A DNA stretch of 64,000 nucleotides from Carboxydothermus islandicus (GCF_001950325.1 NZ_BDJL01000001.1:1-64000); one strand, 5' to 3'. Shown: positions 31,465 through 39,906, numbered from the stretch's first letter. Notes: generated from the sequence alone by a model not told the origin. Program-made: numbers and translations.

Positions 31465-32739
31465 ATGCTGGTATTTTTTGAATTTCAAATAGAAAAAATT
31501 GTTAAATTCTGCCGGGAACAGTATCCCATTGAGGCCTGCGGTTTACTTGGAGGAAAGATTGAAAACGGAGTTAAGATTGTAAAATCGGTTTATTTTGCCA
31601 GAAATATTGCCCAATCGGAAAGCCGTTTTGATATTGAGGCCAAAGAACAGTACGAAATTATTAAAAAAATGCGGGCGAAAAACGAGGTGCTTTTAGGGAA
31701 TTTTCACAGTCATCCAAAGACTCCGGCAAGACCTTCTGCTGAGGACAGGGAATTGATGTTAGACCCTAATTTGGTTTATGTAATTTTTTCTTTGAAAGAC
31801 AATCCCCCAACTTTCAAAGGGTTTAAAGTTTCCCGGGGAGAGGTTAGTGAAGAAGAGATTACGGTAAAAAAAGTTGATTATAAAACGTTAAAAAGCGGCG
31901 GCATCATGCGGCAGACGGAAGATGGGTATTTTGCGGTCCGGCTAAAGATAACGGGAGGAAATTTAAGTATTGAACAGTTAAAGGGATTAGAAGAGGTAGC
32001 TTCCCGGTACGGAAACGGTACTCTTCATTTAACCGCCCGGCAGGGGGTTGAGATACCTTATATCCATATTGCCGATTTAGAAGAAGTGATTGAGAAACTT
32101 AAAAGCTATGGCTTAGAACTGGGAGCCTGTGGGCCAAGGGTCAGGACGGTTACCGCCTGCCAGGGACGAAGTATTTGCCCCAACGGCTGTATTGAAACCC
32201 AGGAATTGGCCCGGGAAATTGCTGCCCGCTATTACGGCCAAACTCTTCCCCATAAATTTAAATTTGGCATTACCGGCTGTGCCAACAACTGTTTAAAGGC
32301 CGAGGAAAACGACCTGGGGATAAAAGGGGTTTGCAGGCCGCTCTGGCTAAAGGATAACTGCACTGCCTGTGGGCTTTGTACTAAAATTTGCCCGGTTAAT
32401 GCCATTACCTTAAACCAGCAGGAAATAAGTGTTGATTATGAGGTATGTATCGGTTGTGGCGATTGCGTTAAAGCCTGTCCCTTTGAAGCTTATAAAGGAG
32501 AATACGGTTACAGTTTAAGCTTTGGGGGAAGCTTTGGCCGGAAAATTAATATTGGGAAAAAATTAATTCCGTTTATAAGTTCAAAAGAAAAAATGTTTAC
32601 CATTTTTGATAAAACCCTGGAGTTTTACCGGAAGGAAGGAAAAACAGGCGAACGGTTTTATAAAACTTTGGAGAGGGTAGGTTTTGCTAAGTTAGAACAA
32701 TATTTGCGCGAAGGGGAAAGGGAAAATGGAGGTAATTAA
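31465..32739 (+). CDS. fusion: JAMM metallopeptidase (HcyD-like) + siroheme sulfite reductase with 2[4Fe-4S] domain
   Basis: 424-aa single frame. Residues 1-140 are a JAMM/MPN+ domain with Glu23, H81-S-H83, Ser91 and Asp94, the full zinc motif HxHx7Sx2D. Residues 148-290 are a short sulfite reductase with C232-x5-C238 and C272-x3-C276, the siroheme/4Fe-4S ligands. A ferredoxin domain follows with C299, C302, C305, C309 and C328, C331, C334, C338. The protein would make bisulfide and also trim or release the sulfur carrier. Met148 may mark the ancestral start of the reductase. I know of these activities as separate proteins (HcyD and Sir). Confidence 0.88.
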   Translation: MLVFFEFQIEKIVKFCREQYPIEACGLLGGKIENGVKIVKSVYFARNIAQSESRFDIEAKEQYEIIKKMRAKNEVLLGNFHSHPKTPARPSAEDRELMLDPNLVYVIFSLKDNPPTFKGFKVSRGEVSEEEITVKKVDYKTLKSGGIMRQTEDGYFAVRLKITGGNLSIEQLKGLEEVASRYGNGTLHLTARQGVEIPYIHIADLEEVIEKLKSYGLELGACGPRVRTVTACQGRSICPNGCIETQELAREIAARYYGQTLPHKFKFGITGCANNCLKAEENDLGIKGVCRPLWLKDNCTACGLCTKICPVNAITLNQQEISVDYEVCIGCGDCVKACPFEAYKGEYGYSLSFGGSFGRKINIGKKLIPFISSKEKMFTIFDKTLEFYRKEGKTGERFYKTLERVGFAKLEQYLREGERENGGN

Positions 32740-32956
32740 AACTATTGATTTAAGGGAATACGTTTGCCCGATGACGTACGTAATCCTGCAAGCGGAAATT
32801 GCTTATTTAAATTCCGGGGATAAAATTGCAGTAATTTTGGCAGGGAAAAACACTTTAGCGGATGTTACCAAAAGCCTTAAAATGGATGGCTACCGGGTAG
32901 AGAAGATTGAGGAAGAAGGAGAGGAAATTTATAAAATCATTATTACGGTGAAATAA
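32726..32956 (+). CDS. TusA/SirA-like sulfurtransferase
   Basis: 76-aa TusA-fold protein (IDLREYVCPMTYVILQAEIAYL). The N-terminal cysteine is at residue 14, within CPMT; the canonical CPxP second proline is replaced. It overlaps the fusion gene by 14 bp. TusA-like proteins beside sulfite reductases may carry persulfide or assist the reductase; a relay of sulfur from the reductase to the carrier is an inference. Confidence 0.82.
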   Translation: MEVIKTIDLREYVCPMTYVILQAEIAYLNSGDKIAVILAGKNTLADVTKSLKMDGYRVEKIEEEGEEIYKIIITVK

Positions 32957-32971
32957 GGGGGTTGGGGAAAA

Positions 32972-34162
32972 GTGCACATTGAAACTTTTCTGGTAAACCG
33001 GGCGGTGGAAGGTCCGAGCTTACAGACTGCTTATTTTTACACCGAACCGGAAAAGCTTGAACAAATATTTAAAGGAAAAGCCCCCGGCTTTTTTTATAGC
33101 CGGGTTGCAAACCCTACCGTGGCAGCTTTAGAAGAAAAGATTGCCCGGCTCGAGGGGGGAATAATGGCGACGGCCACTTCTTCCGGGATGGCGGCCCTAA
33201 CCCTTACCTTTATGGCCTTTGCCCAGCCCGGGGCCGAATTTTTGGTGTGTGCTGGTTTATTTGGCGGGACATTAAATTTATTAAGAAGCTTAGCTAAAAC
33301 CTGTGGACTAACCTATAAACTGTTGCCTTCTCCTGACCCCGGATTAATAGAAAAGCATTTAACCCCCCGTACTCGCCTGGTATTTGTGGAATCTATTGGC
33401 AACCCTACCCTGAAAGTACCGGACTTTGCGGGATTGGCTTCTCTTTTAAAGGCGCACAGAATACCTCTGGTGGTGGACAATACTGTAGCCCCTCTTTTGG
33501 TGAAACCCCTTTCTTTGGGGGCCAATATTGTTATTCATTCCTTATCGAAATATATATCCGGTCAGGGAACGGTTATTGGTGGGTGTATTGTCGATGGCGG
33601 AAACTTTGAATGGGACGAACGCTTCCAGAATCTTTATCCTTTAGTGCGGGAAGCTGGACCCCTTGCCTTTTCGGCTTATGTAAAAAAGGAATTAGCAACC
33701 GACATAGGGATGTGTTTATCTCCTTTTGCCGCCTGGCAGGTATTAATTGGAAGTGAAACTTTGGCTTTAAGAATGGAACGTATGGTGGAAAATGCCCGGG
33801 AGCTTGCCAGGTACTTAAAAAGTTTTGCAGCAATAAAAGTTAATTATCCTGGGTTTGAAGATAGTCCGGAATGGCAAAATTGCCATAAATACCTTGGCGG
33901 CAAGGGCGGAAATTTAATTGTATTAAGTTTTAAAGATAAAGAAACGGCTTTTAATTTTATAAAAAAACTTAACATAGCGCGGCTTGCCACCAACATCGGC
34001 GATGTCAGGACCCTGGTTTGTCATCTGGATTCTACCATTTACCAAAAGATACCGCCGGATGAAAAGAAAATTCTTAACATAACAGACAGTCAGGTGCGGG
34101 TTAGCGTGGGGATTGAGAATATTGAAGATTTAAAAGAAGATTTTGTAAAAAGTATTAAATGA
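32972..34162 (+). CDS. metY: O-acetylhomoserine sulfhydrylase-like PLP enzyme
   Basis: 396-aa Cys/Met-metabolism PLP enzyme. It shows YSRVANPTVAALEEKIARLEGG, FVESIGNPTLKVPD, DNTVAPLLVKPLSLGANIV and the PLP lysine in HSLSKYISGQG. It fits MetY better than cystathionine gamma-synthase by context. With the thiocarboxylated carrier as sulfur donor it would give carrier-linked homocysteine, as in Wolinella. The start is GTG 32972. Confidence 0.86.
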   Translation: MHIETFLVNRAVEGPSLQTAYFYTEPEKLEQIFKGKAPGFFYSRVANPTVAALEEKIARLEGGIMATATSSGMAALTLTFMAFAQPGAEFLVCAGLFGGTLNLLRSLAKTCGLTYKLLPSPDPGLIEKHLTPRTRLVFVESIGNPTLKVPDFAGLASLLKAHRIPLVVDNTVAPLLVKPLSLGANIVIHSLSKYISGQGTVIGGCIVDGGNFEWDERFQNLYPLVREAGPLAFSAYVKKELATDIGMCLSPFAAWQVLIGSETLALRMERMVENARELARYLKSFAAIKVNYPGFEDSPEWQNCHKYLGGKGGNLIVLSFKDKETAFNFIKKLNIARLATNIGDVRTLVCHLDSTIYQKIPPDEKKILNITDSQVRVSVGIENIEDLKEDFVKSIK

Positions 34163-34181
34163 GGTAAAAAGGAGGAGGGGT

Positions 34182-35501
34182 ATGATGAGTAACAGTAACT
34201 TAGAATTTCTCAAAAAAGAAGACTGGTGGGCAGTATATATTGGAATAGGGCTTGTTTTGGTGGCACTTATTTTATACAAAATGGGACTTTCAATTAACTT
34301 TATTGCCGTATCGCCCCCAAAATGGGAGTCGTTTTCGGAAGTAATTGACTACTTTGCTGGAAATGGTTTAAAGTATGTGTATCTTTACTTGCTGTTTTTA
34401 GTATTATTTAGCATAAGCATTAAGTTTATGGGATTTGAGATAACTGAATTTGTTAAAGGTTTTTCCATTCTTTACCTAATCACCATAGTTGTAATGGTTT
34501 TGGGCTCGTCTAAAGTTTCAGAAAAGTATAATCTTGAGCCTCCACTTTTAGCTCTGTTGCTGGGTTTAATAGTCAGCAACTTTTTTAAACTTCCTAAATG
34601 GTTAGATACTAGTTTTAGGACGGAATTTTACATTAAAACAGGTATTGTCTTACTTGGTGCTACCCTGCCCTTTACGTTAATTCTAAAAGCTGGCCCAATT
34701 GCACTTTTCCAGGCGACAGTTATTTCGGTGCTTACCTGGCTGACGATTTTTTATACGGCAACCCGACTTTTTGGGTTAGAAAAAACCTTTGGGGCTACAC
34801 TTGGAGCTGGCGGTTCAATTTGTGGTGTTTCCGCATCAATTGCGGTGGGTGGGGCGGTTAATGCCAAAAAAGAACATGTATCCCTTTCTATTGCACTGGT
34901 TACTTTTTTTGCAGTAATTATGATTTTTGTTCTACCGTTTGCCAGCAAAGCTCTCGGCTTACCAGCAGGGCAGGCCGGTGCCTGGATTGGATCCTCGGAG
35001 TTTGCCGATGCAGCAGGACTTGCAGCTGCTTCGACGATTGGAGATGAAATGGCAATTAAAGCGTTTACGCTAGTGAAAGTTATTGGCCGGGATATCTGGA
35101 TAGGGATTTGGTGTCTTATTTTATCGTTAGTGGCAGCAACCAAGTGGGAAAAACGTTCCCACGAAGCTTCGGTTTCATTAAAAGAAATATGGGTGCGTTT
35201 TCCAAAATTTGTAGTTGGATTTTTTCTTGCAACAATAATCATAAGCCTTGTTGATGCAAATCTCTCAGCTCAAACTTCAAAAGAAATATTAACTCCTTTG
35301 GTAATAAAACCGATTAAAACTTTACGCACCTGGGTTTTTACTTTTTGTTTTTTAAGTATTGGTTTTACTACTCGAGTGAGGGAATTGTTAACTTTTAGCT
35401 GGAGACCGTTGGGTGCATTTTTAATTGGAGTTATTGTCAATGTTATCCTGGGTTATACTTTCTCGGTAAAGATTTTTGGAGATTACTGGAATAAACTTTA
35501 A
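34182..35501 (+). CDS. YeiH family (UPF0324) putative sulfate/anion permease
   Basis: 439-aa membrane protein with about ten hydrophobic segments. GATLGAGGSICGVSASIAVGGAV and IGDEMAIKAFTLVKVIGRDIW are diagnostic of the YeiH/UPF0324 family, often called putative sulfate exporters. It is last in the sulfur operon. Whether it exports excess sulfite or handles another anion is unknown. Confidence 0.82.
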   Translation: MMSNSNLEFLKKEDWWAVYIGIGLVLVALILYKMGLSINFIAVSPPKWESFSEVIDYFAGNGLKYVYLYLLFLVLFSISIKFMGFEITEFVKGFSILYLITIVVMVLGSSKVSEKYNLEPPLLALLLGLIVSNFFKLPKWLDTSFRTEFYIKTGIVLLGATLPFTLILKAGPIALFQATVISVLTWLTIFYTATRLFGLEKTFGATLGAGGSICGVSASIAVGGAVNAKKEHVSLSIALVTFFAVIMIFVLPFASKALGLPAGQAGAWIGSSEFADAAGLAAASTIGDEMAIKAFTLVKVIGRDIWIGIWCLILSLVAATKWEKRSHEASVSLKEIWVRFPKFVVGFFLATIIISLVDANLSAQTSKEILTPLVIKPIKTLRTWVFTFCFLSIGFTTRVRELLTFSWRPLGAFLIGVIVNVILGYTFSVKIFGDYWNKL

Positions 35502-35542
35502 ATACATCGCTGATTTGCTATAACTTTGCAAATTTTACCAAC

Positions 35543-35571
35543 TTGACAGTCATTTTAGTTTGACATAAAAT
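35543..35571 (+). promoter_or_regulatory. promoter of tRNA-Arg(CCT)
   Basis: TTGACA (35543-35548), exactly 17 bp and TAAAAT (35566-35571) lie 18 bp before the tRNA. Confidence 0.85.
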
Positions 35572-35589
35572 ATTTTTTGCAAATAAAGT

Positions 35590-35666
35590 GCGCCCGTAGC
35601 TCAGGTGGATAGAGCAGCGGTTTCCTAAACCGCGTGTCGGTGGTTCGAGTCCTCCCGGGCGCACCA
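35590..35666 (+). tRNA. tRNA-Arg (CCT)
   Basis: The acceptor is GCGCCCG/CGGGCGC, discriminator A, with encoded CCA. The anticodon loop TTCCTAA gives CCT, reading AGG. Confidence 0.97.
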
Positions 35667-35688
35667 TTTTATTTCTTCAGGTGATTCC

Positions 35689-36150
35689 ATGGACCATGAA
35701 AAGTTTATGGCTGAAGCTTTAAAGGAAGCAGAGAAAGCGGCGCTCCAAGGGGAAGTCCCGGTGGGCGCCGTTGTGGTATATAAGGGGGAAATCATTGGGC
35801 GGGGGCACAATCTCCGGGAGGCCCTTTCTGACCCAACTGCCCATGCGGAAATAGTAGCTTTAAGAGAAGCTGCCGGTAAACTTAAAAACTGGCAGTTAAA
35901 GGACTGTGCCCTTTATGTTACCGTAGAACCGTGTCCCATGTGTGCCGGAGCGATTTACCAGGCCAGAATTAAAACCCTGGTATACGGAGCTCCTGACCTT
36001 AAAGCGGGAGCGGTGGATACCTTATTCGATTTAGTGCGAAATCCTCGTTTAAACCACCGGGTAGAGGTGATATCCGGGGTACTTGCTGCTGAGGCGAGTA
36101 AAATAATAACAGACTTTTTCAGGGAAAAAAGGAACAGAGGAAAATTTTAA
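35689..36150 (+). CDS. tadA: tRNA-specific adenosine deaminase TadA
   Basis: Converts A34 of tRNA-Arg(ACG) to inosine. The 153-aa deaminase has the zinc site HAE in DPTAHAEIVALREA and PCPMCAGAIYQARI. Start ATG 35689 follows CAGGTGATTCC. Its substrate tRNA is encoded in the same window (25789). It is probably cotranscribed with the upstream tRNA-Arg. Confidence 0.95.
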   Translation: MDHEKFMAEALKEAEKAALQGEVPVGAVVVYKGEIIGRGHNLREALSDPTAHAEIVALREAAGKLKNWQLKDCALYVTVEPCPMCAGAIYQARIKTLVYGAPDLKAGAVDTLFDLVRNPRLNHRVEVISGVLAAEASKIITDFFREKRNRGKF

Positions 36151-36201
36151 TTATTGTCCATCAGGTAAAATTATGCTAAAATAATTAAGCATAAAAAGTG
36201 C

Positions 36202-36295
36202 GGAGAGATGGCCGAGAGGTCGAAGGCGCTCGACTCGAAATCGAGTAGGCGGGCCAAAACCCGCCTCGTGGGTTCAAATCCCACTCTCTCCGCCA
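36202..36295 (+). tRNA. tRNA-Ser (CGA)
   Basis: The acceptor is GGAGAGA/TCTCTCC, with G discriminator and encoded CCA. The anticodon loop CTCGAAA gives CGA. The variable arm GGCGGG...CCCGCC is long. Confidence 0.97.
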
Positions 36296-36379
36296 GTTTA
36301 ATTCCTCTTGCCTGAGGATTAAAATAGTTGTATAATATCTTCTGCATGGAATTAAATATTTTTTTAGGTTCAAGCACGC

Positions 36380-36473
36380 GGAGAGGTGGCTGAGTGGTTG
36401 AAGGCGCTCGCCTGGAGAGCGAGTAGACGGGTCAATCCCTGTCTCGCGGGTTCAAATCCCGCCCTCTCCGCCA
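36380..36473 (+). tRNA. tRNA-Ser (GGA)
   Basis: The acceptor is GGAGAGG/CCTCTCC, with G discriminator and encoded CCA. The anticodon loop CTGGAGA gives GGA. It is the cognate reader of UCC, the specifier of the T-box at 20270. Confidence 0.97.
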
Positions 36474-36500
36474 TTAATTTAATTAAAGATGTTAAAATTT

Positions 36501-36766
36501 GCCGTGCTAGGCGGGGAGGTAGCGGTGCCCTGTACCCGCAATCCGCTATAGCGGGGCCGAAGACTGCCCGAGGGTTTACCTTGTGAGGACCGGCCCCGGC
36601 AAGTAGCAATGAGATTTGGGTCTTGCGCAGCGGAGACTCCCGAACCGTGTCAGGTCCGGAAGGAAGCAGCACTAAGGGAAATCCCTCCGGGTGCCGCAAG
36701 GGTGCCTGAATCGAGCCAACTACCGGGGTAACGCTCGTACGATAAACTCGACGGCAGTTGCACGGC
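36501..36766 (+). ncRNA. ffs: signal recognition particle RNA (large, with Alu domain)
   Basis: About 266 nt with complementary ends GCCGTGC and GCACGGC. The domain IV core GTCAGGTCCGGAAGGAAGCAGCA is recognisable in two pieces: GTCAGGTCCGGAAGG and AAGCAGCACTAAG. The length and the 5' Alu-like part are typical of Firmicute 6S-type scRNA. It directs ribosomes to the membrane together with Ffh. Confidence 0.96.
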
Positions 36767-36767
36767 A

Positions 36768-36816
36768 TTAAAATTAAAAGGAGGTATCGGATGGCGGTAC
36801 CTCCTTTTAATTTTAA
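36768..36816 (+). terminator. terminator after SRP RNA (19-bp perfect inverted repeat)
   Basis: The arms at 36768-36786 and 36798-36816 are exact complements of 19 nt around an 11-nt loop. The arm ends in TTTTAATTTT, and a further T-run lies at 36830-36837. Confidence 0.85.
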
Positions 36817-36885
36817 GCTTAAAGGCTATTTTTTTTTACCGAAAAATATTAAAATATATATAAACATAGAAGGGAGAGGGTTTGA

Positions 36886-37428
36886 GTGTTATATTCTAAC
36901 CCCTTTGGCGATTTTCCGGTGATTGGGCAAAATACTTATATTCATCCCTCGGCTCAAATAATTGGTAAGGTGATAATCGGGGACAATTGTTTTATCGGTC
37001 CCAACGCGGTTATCCGGGCCGATGAGCCCGAAAACGGCAAAGTAAGCCCGATTACAATTGGTAATAATGTAAATGTTCAGGATGGGGTCATAATCCATGC
37101 TTTAGCGGGAACGGAAGTAAAAATTAGCAGTAACGTATCAATAGCCCACGGTGCAATTATTCATGGCCCGGTAGATATCAGGGAAAACTGCTTTATTGGT
37201 TTTGGGGCGGTGGTATTTAAAGCGGTATTAAATGAATGGGTTTTTGTAGGCCATAGAGCGATTGTTCAGGATATGGAAATTAAAGTGGAAAAATTTATTC
37301 CTGCTGGCTTGGTTGTAACCAAAGAATCATTCTTACCTGAATTAACAGGAGAACAAAAGGACTTTATTAAAAAAGTTCAGCAAATGAACGTCCTTTTGGC
37401 TAATGGGTATTTAACTTTAAAACGCTAA
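36886..37428 (+). CDS. gamma-class carbonic anhydrase-like protein (left-handed beta-helix)
   Basis: 180-aa hexapeptide-repeat protein. The catalytic set of Methanosarcina Cam is largely present: R-x-D-E in VIRADE, the Gln/Asp in VNVQDG, and zinc histidines in IIHAL and SIAHGAIIHGP. The Cam proton-shuttle glutamate after HAL is missing. It probably hydrates CO2, but many relatives lack proven activity. The start is GTG 36886 after AGGGAGAGGG. Confidence 0.82.
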   Translation: MLYSNPFGDFPVIGQNTYIHPSAQIIGKVIIGDNCFIGPNAVIRADEPENGKVSPITIGNNVNVQDGVIIHALAGTEVKISSNVSIAHGAIIHGPVDIRENCFIGFGAVVFKAVLNEWVFVGHRAIVQDMEIKVEKFIPAGLVVTKESFLPELTGEQKDFIKKVQQMNVLLANGYLTLKR

Positions 37429-37446
37429 GAAAGCAAAGGTGGAAAA

Positions 37447-37644
37447 ATGTTAACGAAATACCTTATTTTGTGGTCTAATCCCTGGATTATTCTGTTAAAC
37501 TTTTTTATTGCCCTCTACATTGGTTTAGGGGTTCGCAATAAAAAAGGCTTTTTTTTAGGATTAATTGCCACTGTTCTTTTATTTGTTACCTTTCCCCTGG
37601 GAATAATAGTTTATCTTATTTTTATTCGACCCAAACTTAAATAA
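37447..37644 (+). CDS. small membrane protein of unknown function
   Basis: 65 aa with two hydrophobic segments, about residues 8-25 and 31-58, and a short basic C-terminal end. An AAAGGTGG ribosome-binding site precedes the ATG. It probably follows the carbonic anhydrase-like gene in the same transcript. No family recognised. It overlaps the convergent DUF503 gene by 8 bp. Confidence 0.6.
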   Translation: MLTKYLILWSNPWIILLNFFIALYIGLGVRNKKGFFLGLIATVLLFVTFPLGIIVYLIFIRPKLK

Positions 37645-37918
37645 ACTCTTTGACTCTTTCGGTAATTAAGACGTTGCCGTTTTGTTCGATGATGTTTTCG
37701 ATCTTCGCAAAAACCTTTTCTAAATCGTCTTTTTTTAAAGATACCGCTGCTAAAGCCAGGGTAGACCTCTGCCAGAGGTTTTGATTTCCTACTTCGGCGA
37801 TGGAAACGTTGTAATTATGTTTTATTTTTTCGGTGATACTTTTTAAGACCATCCGCTTTTCTTTTAACGATTGGGATTGAGGGATGTAAAGCTCTAAAGT
37901 AAGGACGCCGATAATCAT
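37637..37918 (-). CDS. DUF503 family protein (YlxP-like)
   Basis: 93-aa protein starting MIIGVLTLELYIPQSQSLKEKR, the family hallmark, followed by a ferredoxin-like fold (VSIAEVGNQNLWQRSTLALAAV). In Bacillus, YlxP lies beside rbfA and truB; here it stands alone. Function unknown. Confidence 0.88.
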   Translation of the reverse strand: MIIGVLTLELYIPQSQSLKEKRMVLKSITEKIKHNYNVSIAEVGNQNLWQRSTLALAAVSLKKDDLEKVFAKIENIIEQNGNVLITERVKEFI

Positions 37919-38020
37919 GGTAGTCTCCTTTGCGTTACAGCCAAAGTCAAGCTTTTTACAATAATATTATAGTGAAGAGTTAAGGTTTTAGCTATAGACT
38001 AAATTTTTCGGGGGAAAGTT

Positions 38021-39559
38021 ATGTATTTAGCGTTATACCGCAAATGGCGGCCCAAAACCTTTTCGGAGATTGTCGGACAGGAAACCATTGTGAAAATCTT
38101 AAAAAATGCGGTGGCCACAATGCAGGTGGCCCATGCTTACCTTTTCTCCGGTCCCCGGGGAACGGGGAAAACCACTACCGCCAAGGTTTTAGCTAAGGCG
38201 GTAAACTGCGAACGCCCTGTAGATGGAGAACCGTGTAACCAATGTCCTTCGTGCATAGGGATTAACAACCAGAGCCTTTTAAATGTCTTTGAAATAGATG
38301 CCGCTTCCAACCGGGGGATCGATGAAATCCGGGAATTGCGGGAATCTATCAAATTAGTTCCGGCTCAGGGTAAATATAAAGTATACATCATTGATGAAGT
38401 ACATATGCTGACTAATGAAGCGTTTAACGCCCTTTTAAAAACCTTGGAAGAACCGCCGGAACATGTTATTTTTATTTTAGCAACCACCGAGTTTAACAAG
38501 GTGCCGGTAACCATTGTTTCCCGCTGCCAGCGCTTTGATTTTAAAAGAATCAGCACCAAAACAATCTGGGAGCATTTAAAGAATATTGCGGAAAAAGAAA
38601 AGCTTCAGTATGAAGCGGAAGCCCTACATTTAATTGCCGAAGCTTCGGAAGGTGGGCTCAGGGATGCTTTAAGCTTAATGGACCAGGTGCTGGTGTTTAA
38701 TCCGAAAATTACGGTGGAAGATACCTTAAAAGTCCTGGGGTTTGTCAGCTGGAGGAAAATATTAGAACTTATTTCTGCTATCAGGGAAAATAACCAAGTA
38801 AAAATAATCAACGAAATAGCGGAAGTGGTGGATCGGGGGCTTGATGTCAAGCTTTTTGTTCAGCAAATTTTACAGTATGTTCGTTATTTGAATTTACTAA
38901 AAAACGGTATAGAAGTTGAAGAACTAATGCCTGAAATACAGGAAAAATTAAAAGAGGAAGCTACCTTTTGGGAGGAAGATAAACTTTTTCACTTATGGGA
39001 TGATATAGCTCGTCTTGAGCGGGAAATCCGTTATGCAAGTTTCCCCCGGATCTGGGCGGAAGTAGGACTTTTAAAAGTGGCAAGAAATTTGGAATTAAAA
39101 CCATTAAAGGTTGCAAATATTCTAAAGCCGGTAAAGGAAAATAAAGAGGAAAATAAAAAGGAAAGCAAAAAAACAAGTGAAGAAAAAACCACCGTTGGTG
39201 CCATCAATCTTTTAAAGACTCCCGAATGGCAGGAAGTTTTACAAAAAACCCGGGAAATTTCTCCCTCTCTTGCTATTCACTTAAGTAAAGGTATTCCCTT
39301 TAAAACTGCCGATAGCATAAAAATAGTTTTTACCGACGAAGAACCCTTAAACTGGATTATTCACTATAAAAAAGGTTCTCAGGTCAAAGCGATAATTAAA
39401 GAAGTTTTTACCGAAGCGCTGGGGGAAGGTTTAAAAATTACCTTTAACGTAAAAAAACATTCTGTAGAAGAAAAAACGGATGAACCAAAAGCTCTTACTA
39501 AAGCGAAAGAGCTTTTTGGTGAAGATAAAGTTGTCATTATCAATAAAGAGGAGGAATAA
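38021..39559 (+). CDS. dnaX: DNA polymerase III gamma/tau subunit
   Basis: Clamp-loader ATPase of 512 aa. The Walker A is GPRGTGKTTTAKVLAKAVNC, followed by a zinc site CNQCPSC, DEVHML and the sensor ATTEFNKVP. Domain III ends about residue 370. The tail has a lysine/glutamate-rich linker and a domain likely binding the polymerase. An A7 tract at 39167-39173 could cause a -1 shift giving a 386-aa gamma-like form (see findings). dnaX-ybaB-recR-bofA matches Bacillus order. Confidence 0.96.
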   Translation: MYLALYRKWRPKTFSEIVGQETIVKILKNAVATMQVAHAYLFSGPRGTGKTTTAKVLAKAVNCERPVDGEPCNQCPSCIGINNQSLLNVFEIDAASNRGIDEIRELRESIKLVPAQGKYKVYIIDEVHMLTNEAFNALLKTLEEPPEHVIFILATTEFNKVPVTIVSRCQRFDFKRISTKTIWEHLKNIAEKEKLQYEAEALHLIAEASEGGLRDALSLMDQVLVFNPKITVEDTLKVLGFVSWRKILELISAIRENNQVKIINEIAEVVDRGLDVKLFVQQILQYVRYLNLLKNGIEVEELMPEIQEKLKEEATFWEEDKLFHLWDDIARLEREIRYASFPRIWAEVGLLKVARNLELKPLKVANILKPVKENKEENKKESKKTSEEKTTVGAINLLKTPEWQEVLQKTREISPSLAIHLSKGIPFKTADSIKIVFTDEEPLNWIIHYKKGSQVKAIIKEVFTEALGEGLKITFNVKKHSVEEKTDEPKALTKAKELFGEDKVVIINKEEE

Positions 39560-39561
39560 AG

Positions 39562-39891
39562 ATGTTTGGTAACATGGGTAATATGCAAAAAATGTTAAAG
39601 CAGGTACAGAAAATGCAGCAGGATATGGCTAAGCTTCAGGAAGAACTAAATGAAAAAACCGTTGAAGCTACCTCCGGTGGTGGTATGGTTAAGGCCGTGG
39701 TGAACGGCAAACAGGAATTGGTATCCTTAACCATCAATCCCCAGGCGGTAGATCCGGAAGATGTGGAAATGCTGGTGGATATGATTACCGCTGCCGTGAA
39801 CGAAGCTTTGAGAAAATCAAAAGATATGGTAGCGGAAGAGATGAATAAGATTACCGGCGGCCTTAATTTAAACCTTCCCGGATTGTTTTAA
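39562..39891 (+). CDS. ybaB: YbaB/EbfC nucleoid-associated protein
   Basis: 109-aa DNA-binding protein. It shows the typical N terminus MGNMQKMLKQVQKMQQDM, the core TSGGGMVKAVVNG-like segment, and a C terminus rich in Gly/Leu. It lies two bases after dnaX and just before recR, the conserved arrangement. Confidence 0.95.
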   Translation: MFGNMGNMQKMLKQVQKMQQDMAKLQEELNEKTVEATSGGGMVKAVVNGKQELVSLTINPQAVDPEDVEMLVDMITAAVNEALRKSKDMVAEEMNKITGGLNLNLPGLF

Positions 39892-39906
39892 GGGGGAAGC
39901 GGGAAA

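Noticed and set aside
36370-36768. Minus-strand open frame over tRNA-Ser and SRP RNA
   Set aside because: It lies antisense to two structural RNAs and has no ribosome-binding site.
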